Below, one piece after another: positions 59,989 to 64,000 of a DNA stretch of 64,000 nt. Source of the DNA: DATMAM01 sp035559995 (GTDB lineage Bacteria > Desulfobacterota > Binatia > UBA9968). The notes under the pieces are model-generated. The model was not told the origin of the DNA, made no database searches, and worked only from the letters and a program-made list of their open reading frames with translations. Position numbers and translations under genes: made by a program. The stretch's first letter is position 1. Each line of letters begins with the position of its first letter. The stretch covers positions 1 through 64,000 of the forward strand of contig DATMAM010000010.1 in the NCBI GenBank assembly GCA_035559995.1. Direction: 5' to 3'.

Positions 59989-60504
59989 CTATTTCTGCGC
60001 CTCGGGTTTCAGATAAGGCATCAGTGAAGCCATCACCGCGAGCATGTTCAGCAATAACGGCGACGGAATCACGCGCAAATACCGTGCGGGTTTGTCGGAG
60101 GTTACAAAGTGCTGGTGAAACGTCTCGGGCGGCACATACTGGGCGTCTCCCGGCCCCCACGTGTACTTCTGATCCCCGATGATGCTGTAGCCTTCTCCCT
60201 GCAGGAAATAGATATATGCCTCTCCGTGAACGTGCCCGTCGCTCGCCTGAGAGCCGGGCGGTATCTCTGAAATCGCGATGTTGGCGAGAGTGTTTTGAAA
60301 GCCGAGGCGAAAGTCGATTAAATTGGCCACCTTGACCCCGCCCTCGATAGTTTTCCACTGGAGCTCGTCGTGATGCATCATGATACGGGACTTCTTTTTA
60401 GTTTCGATAATCTGGTTGTACAGCTCGAGCGCTTCGGGCGCGCGCGCGGTGACGACGCGCTCTTCGGTCGATTTCCACTCGCCGGGTATTTTAGGAATCC
60501 ACAT
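59989..60504 (-). CDS. Cupin-domain protein
   Basis: A 171-residue protein with one cupin barrel. Metal-binding motif 1 is GHVHGEAYIYFLQGEG (His, His, Glu), and motif 2 lies near VPPETFHQHFVTS. It heads the minus-strand transporter operon and is divergent from the GntR gene, with the operator between them. Single cupins in this setting are often small dioxygenases, isomerases or ligand-binding proteins. A role with the UbiD substrate is inferred from position. Confidence 0.82.
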   Translation of the reverse strand: MWIPKIPGEWKSTEERVVTARAPEALELYNQIIETKKKSRIMMHHDELQWKTIEGGVKVANLIDFRLGFQNTLANIAISEIPPGSQASDGHVHGEAYIYFLQGEGYSIIGDQKYTWGPGDAQYVPPETFHQHFVTSDKPARYLRVIPSPLLLNMLAVMASLMPYLKPEAQK

Positions 60505-60554
60505 TGCGACCTCCGTGAATGTCTTTCCAAATCGGCTTTACCGAAAGGTTGATC

Positions 60555-60563
60555 TTGTATACA
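60555..60563 (+). promoter_or_regulatory. GntR/FCD-type operator candidate
   Basis: TTGTATACA contains the perfect palindrome TGTATACA, close to the GTATAC core bound by many FadR/FCD regulators. It sits midway in the 99-bp gap between the divergent cupin operon and the GntR gene, so one site could control both. Confidence 0.65.
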
Positions 60564-60603
60564 GGCAGTGTTACAACCAACATTCCAGGAAGTCAAGGTA
60601 AAG

Positions 60604-61308
60604 ATGGCCAACCGAAAACTTGCATCCGTGAACAAGCGGCGCGCGCCGTTGATCGCCGAAGCGCGCGTTTACCAGTCGCTAAAAAAAGCGATTTTGTCCG
60701 GGCGGTACCCACCCGGCTCTGTCTTGATCCAAGAAAGTCTCTGCCGCGAGTTTCGTATCAGCCGTACCCCGGTGCGCGATGCTCTCACCCATTTGCAGGC
60801 TGAGGGTCTCGTGGTCGCTATCCCCAACAAAGGCGTGCTGGTGAGGGAGCTTTCGCAAAAGGACGTTCGCGACATCTATGAGGTGAGGCTCCTCCTGGAA
60901 GGGGCCGCGGCCAGTGACGCGGCGACGAAGGTAAACAAGAGCGAAATCAATCGAATCCTGGAAAGGCTTCTAGACTTGCAGAAGCGCAGGGACTTTTCCT
61001 TCGAATCCGTCAAGGACGCTGGCGCCGAACTTCATCGAGCGATCCTTGTCTCGTCGGGTAACCGGATCATGAAGGAGATTCTCGATCGTATTGAGAGCCT
61101 CATCGAGGTGACCCGGATCCCGTTCAAAGACTCGTACGACCGACTTGCGGAAATTAACCGGGAACATATCGAAATCGCTGAAGCGCTTCTTAACGGAGAG
61201 CCTGAAAAGGCCGGCGAACTGATGCGGAAGCACATTGCGCGCACCCAGGAGGCCCATCTGAGAATCCTCATGGGGGAGCGAGCGTCGCGTCCCACCGTCT
61301 ACGCATAA
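60604..61308 (+). CDS. GntR-family regulator with FCD domain
   Basis: A 234-residue repressor or activator. The winged helix (residues about 20-90) reads VYQSLKKAILSGRYPPGSVLIQESLCREFRISRTPVRDALTHLQAEGLV. The helical FCD ligand domain follows (VRDIYEVRLLLEGAAASDAA, ELHRAILVSSGNRIMKEI, NREHIEIAEALLNGEPEKAGELMRKHI) with histidines placed for metal and acid binding. ATG 60,604 is preferred over an upstream frame that would overlap the operator. FCD regulators sense small organic acids, so this one probably reports the transported substrate. Confidence 0.92.
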   Translation: MANRKLASVNKRRAPLIAEARVYQSLKKAILSGRYPPGSVLIQESLCREFRISRTPVRDALTHLQAEGLVVAIPNKGVLVRELSQKDVRDIYEVRLLLEGAAASDAATKVNKSEINRILERLLDLQKRRDFSFESVKDAGAELHRAILVSSGNRIMKEILDRIESLIEVTRIPFKDSYDRLAEINREHIEIAEALLNGEPEKAGELMRKHIARTQEAHLRILMGERASRPTVYA

Positions 61309-61385
61309 CGGAGGTCGCGCGAGTTACCAGCCGGTATCGCCGTCAGAAGCCTGAACGGGCGCAGATCGAGAGCCGAAAATCGCCT

Positions 61386-62387
61386 ATGCGGAAGCTGAGC
61401 ACGCCCCACCCTTTCGTGGCGCTGATTTTCCTGCTGTGCGTTCTATGCCGTGATCCCGGACCCGTGGGCGCTGAACCGCTGCGTCTTGCGTTTTCTTCTT
61501 TCAGCGCTTCGGCCGCCGGTTTTTTCACCGCCATCGACGAGAAGCTATTCGAGCGCCGCGGGATTGACCTCGTTTACGTTTACATCGCCTCTTCCTCGGT
61601 AGTCTTGCCAGCGGTCCTCACCCGCGAGGTCGATATCGCAACTTTGAGCGGCGAAGCGGTGACGCGCGCTTATCACCAGGGCGCGAGAAACTTAGTGATT
61701 ATCGGTACCCACGTCGACAAATTCACGTTTTCGCTTTTCACCAAACCGGAGATCAAAACGCCGCAGGATCTCCGCGGCAAGATTCTTGGCGTCTCCCGCT
61801 TCGGCGGGAGCCTCGACATCGCCTTGCGTTACGGCCTGCAGCAGGTCGGATTGGATCCCAAACGCGACAATATCACCCTCCTACAGGCCGGCGGCATGCC
61901 GGAGATCATGGCGGGGTTGACTACGGGTAAACTCGACGGCGCCATGCTGCTATCCGTTTATGCCTTCAGGGCAAAGGAGCTCGGCTTTCGCGAGCTTCTG
62001 GACCTGGGCGCGCTGGGCGTTCCGTTTCCGCAAGCGGTAACCCTTACCACCCGGGAATTCTTGCGCGACAAGAGAGATTTGGCACGGCGCTTTCTGGCGG
62101 CCTATCTCGACGGCCTCGAACGCTTTCTCAGCAACCCGCAGGCGGGAAAGAAGGCGCTGGCAAGATTCACCGGCGTCAAAGAAGAAAAGCTCCTCGAGGC
62201 GGATTATGTACAGTACAAGGAGAAATATCTGAACAAGACCATGACTACGGAAGCGCGAACCCTGGCCATTGTTTTTGACCGGATCGGAGTATCGTCGGCC
62301 GAGGAACGGGAGAAGTTGTTTAGAGGCGTCGCCGATAACAGTCTTTTGGCGGAGGCGAAGGCTCTTCGTTCTTCTTTCTCTCGGTGA
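61386..62387 (+). CDS. NMT1-type substrate-binding protein
   Basis: A 333-residue exported binding protein. A signal peptide (LSTPHPFVALIFLLCVLCRDPGPVGA) precedes EPLRLAFSSFSASAAGFFTAIDEKLFERRGIDLVYVYIAS and LGVSRFGGSLDIALRYGLQQVGL, of the NMT1/SsuA type. It lies 77 bp after the GntR gene and 10 bp before the UbiD gene, so it is the uptake component linked to the decarboxylase substrate. It resembles the binding protein at 57,011 only at family level. No permease is on this strand; the divergent transporter may serve it. Confidence 0.88.
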   Translation: MRKLSTPHPFVALIFLLCVLCRDPGPVGAEPLRLAFSSFSASAAGFFTAIDEKLFERRGIDLVYVYIASSSVVLPAVLTREVDIATLSGEAVTRAYHQGARNLVIIGTHVDKFTFSLFTKPEIKTPQDLRGKILGVSRFGGSLDIALRYGLQQVGLDPKRDNITLLQAGGMPEIMAGLTTGKLDGAMLLSVYAFRAKELGFRELLDLGALGVPFPQAVTLTTREFLRDKRDLARRFLAAYLDGLERFLSNPQAGKKALARFTGVKEEKLLEADYVQYKEKYLNKTMTTEARTLAIVFDRIGVSSAEEREKLFRGVADNSLLAEAKALRSSFSR

Positions 62388-62397
62388 AAAAGTAATC

Positions 62398-63852
62398 ATG
62401 CAAACACCTGACCATGCTCAAGCTGCCCTAGACCTGAGGGTCTTTGTCGATCGAGTGGGGCAAGCCGGAGAACTGAAACAAATAAGGGGCGCGCACTGGG
62501 ACTTGGAAATTGGCGCGCTGACCGAGATTGCCGCCGGCACGGAGTCGCCTCCAGCATTGCTCTTCGATGAAATCCCGGGCTATCCCCCAGGTTTCCGCGT
62601 CCTCACAAACATCTGCCAGTCGCAGTCAAGACATCCTTTAGCCTTGGGGATATCGCCGCCGATTTACGGCGTCGAGCTCGTGAAAGAGGTTAAGCGGCGG
62701 CTCGCTAACCTCAGACCGATACCGCCACGGGAGGTTTCACGGGGTCCGGTGCTGGAAAACATCGCGCGTGGTAGCGATGTGAACGTTCTTAAATTCCCCG
62801 CCCCGCGGTGGCACGCCGAGGACGGGGGCCGCTACATCGGCACATTTGACGCGGTGGTTTGCAAAGACCCGGAAAGCGGCTTCGTGAACGTCGGCACCTA
62901 TCGCGTTCAGGTCCACGACGAGAAAACGGTCGGGCTTTTTATTATTCCCGGGAAGCACGGCGGGCTGATCGCTGAGAAGTACTGGAGTCAGGGCAAGCCC
63001 TGCCCTCTTTTGATCGCGTGCGGCATCGCTCCATCAATCATCGCAGCCAGCGCCGTCGGCATCCCCTGGGGATTGGGCGAATACGAATTTCTGGGCGGCT
63101 TGTTGGGCGCTCCTGTGCCCGTGGTCAAGTCGGAGATCTTTGGATTGCCGATGCCGGCTTCGGCGGAAATCGTTCTCGAAGGGCTCGCTCCGCCGCCCGC
63201 GCAGGCTTCGCGCCTGGAAGGCCCTTTCGGCGAATGGCCAGGCTATTACGCATCAGGAGCCCTGCCGGCGCCGGTCGTCAATATCGAGGCGATCTACCAC
63301 CGCAACGCTCCGATTATCACCGGCGACCCGCCATTGAAAACCTACTTAAACGGCGAGCTCTACATGTACATCCGTGCCGCTAACGTCTGGTCTTCCATGG
63401 AGCGCGCGGGAATTCCCGACGTCCAAGGAATATGGTTTCCAAGGCAGGGGCGTTTTATCGTCGCCGTAGCGGTGCGGCAACGCTACTCCGGCCATGCGAA
63501 GCAAGCCGCTCACGCGGTCTTGTCGACGCGCGACGGCGGGCGGGACATACGCATGGTCATCGTTGTCGACGACGATATCGACATCACTAACGTCAACGAG
63601 CTTTTGTGGGCAGTCGCCTCTCGCTGGGAACCCAGGACGCAATCGGAGATCGTCGATGTGCCGGCGAGCGTCCTCAACCCGACCCTGCCGCCGGAGAGAA
63701 AGGCAAAAAACGACCTCGTGAGCTCGTGCATCATTATTGACGCATGCCGACCGTATCATTGGATCAAAGCATTTCCGGCCATCAGCGCCGCCGCTCCCGA
63801 ATACAAAGCGCAGATGCTGAAACGATGGCGTCACTTGTTTGCCAAATCCTGA
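62398..63852 (+). CDS. UbiD-family decarboxylase
   Basis: A 484-residue enzyme that removes or adds CO2 on aromatic or alpha,beta-unsaturated acids using prenylated FMN. Landmarks: LRVFVDRVGQAGELKQIRGAHWDLEIGALTE at the start, GRYIGTFDAVVCKDPESGFVNVGTYRVQVHD (substrate/cofactor region), EGPFGEWPGYYA and VDDDIDITNVNELLWAVASRWEP at the oligomer interface. The catalytic Arg-Glu-Glu set belongs to these regions. ATG 62,398 is the start; upstream codons are unnatural. No ubiX is in the window, so the cofactor must come from elsewhere. The gene after it starts 12 bp downstream. Confidence 0.93.
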   Translation: MQTPDHAQAALDLRVFVDRVGQAGELKQIRGAHWDLEIGALTEIAAGTESPPALLFDEIPGYPPGFRVLTNICQSQSRHPLALGISPPIYGVELVKEVKRRLANLRPIPPREVSRGPVLENIARGSDVNVLKFPAPRWHAEDGGRYIGTFDAVVCKDPESGFVNVGTYRVQVHDEKTVGLFIIPGKHGGLIAEKYWSQGKPCPLLIACGIAPSIIAASAVGIPWGLGEYEFLGGLLGAPVPVVKSEIFGLPMPASAEIVLEGLAPPPAQASRLEGPFGEWPGYYASGALPAPVVNIEAIYHRNAPIITGDPPLKTYLNGELYMYIRAANVWSSMERAGIPDVQGIWFPRQGRFIVAVAVRQRYSGHAKQAAHAVLSTRDGGRDIRMVIVVDDDIDITNVNELLWAVASRWEPRTQSEIVDVPASVLNPTLPPERKAKNDLVSSCIIIDACRPYHWIKAFPAISAAAPEYKAQMLKRWRHLFAKS

Positions 63853-63864
63853 AGGAGAGAAAAA

Positions 63865-64000
63865 ATGATCACAAAAGAAGATGTGTTAAAAACGGTCGCA
63901 GAGGCATGGTGGGAGAGATCGCCACGGATTATCGAATTCGTCAATCATCACCTGACGATTGAGGGCGCCAGGGTTTTCGCGCCGGAGCACACTTATTTCG
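63865..64000 (+). CDS. Partial gene downstream of UbiD
   Basis: The first 45 codons of a gene cut by the window end: MITKEDVLKTVAEAWWERSP then FVNHHLTIEGARVFAPEHTYF. GGAGAG precedes the ATG by a normal distance, and the gap from the UbiD gene is 12 bp, so it belongs to that operon. The sequence resembles the first helices of heme-oxygenase-like (TenA/PqqC or iron-containing redox) proteins, but this is too short to be sure. Confidence 0.6.
   Translation, partial: MITKEDVLKTVAEAWWERSPRIIEFVNHHLTIEGARVFAPEHTYF

Overview
The window looks like one contig from an uncultured, moderately GC-rich soil or sediment bacterium. No ribosomal or other phylogenetic marker gene is present. The dense set of solute-binding proteins (NMT1/THI5-like, Bug/TctC, PF04392 and Fe3+-type), with UbiD, xanthine-dehydrogenase-type and Rieske proteins, resembles environmental lineages such as Rokubacteria, Binatota or Tectomicrobia. 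That placement is inference only.

Positions 1-26,300 form a defence island read almost entirely from the minus strand. In transcription order it holds a SNF2 helicase and an Hsp70/actin-like ATPase; a small unknown ORF; Cas3' helicase and a free-standing Cas3'' HD nuclease; a Cas10d-like large subunit with a strong internal start for a Cas11-like small subunit; Csc2 and Csc1; a cassette region; then Cas6, Cas1, Cas2 and Cas4, ending in an IS1182-type insertion sequence at the window edge. This is a type I-D-like CRISPR-Cas locus with the HD domain split from the large subunit. Cas2 has lost its C-terminus and Cas4 its N-terminus at one shared point, and no CRISPR array is visible, so adaptation is probably dead here.

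Between Csc1 and Cas6 (4.5-13.4 kb) lies the oddest structure. Ten copies of a 22-bp hairpin palindrome (arms AACTTCGGG/CCCGAAGTT, loop TATT), all in the same orientation, partition small cassettes: an ArsR-type regulator, a decayed gene, two lipoproteins, AbrB-PIN, PIN-antitoxin and HEPN-MNT. Next to the palindromes lie several decayed copies of the C-terminal part of a second helicase.

Positions 26.3-30 kb hold a SEC-C/DUF2384 protein, a helix-turn-helix protein and tRNA-Arg(ACG). From 30 to 44.5 kb are substrate-binding-type proteins, a beta-propeller protein, a single-RRM RNA-binding protein with a strong promoter and long leader, glycogen phosphorylase, a hydrolase, a 2-hydroxyacid dehydrogenase, a carboxymuconolactone-decarboxylase-like protein, two overlapping Rieske ferredoxins, a methyltransferase broken by an in-frame TAG, and an MFS exporter. 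From 44.5 to 60.5 kb a long minus-strand run encodes a large GAF sensor kinase coupled to a binding protein, a heme-oxygenase-like protein, a VOC protein, a ComD/ComE-like thiamine-diphosphate enzyme, a Bug-type binding protein, a molybdenum hydroxylase subunit and a complete SsuABC/NMT1-type transporter. A divergent GntR regulator (60.6 kb) faces this transporter and heads a plus-strand set with a binding protein and a UbiD-type decarboxylase, which suggests regulated uptake and decarboxylation of an aromatic or unsaturated acid.
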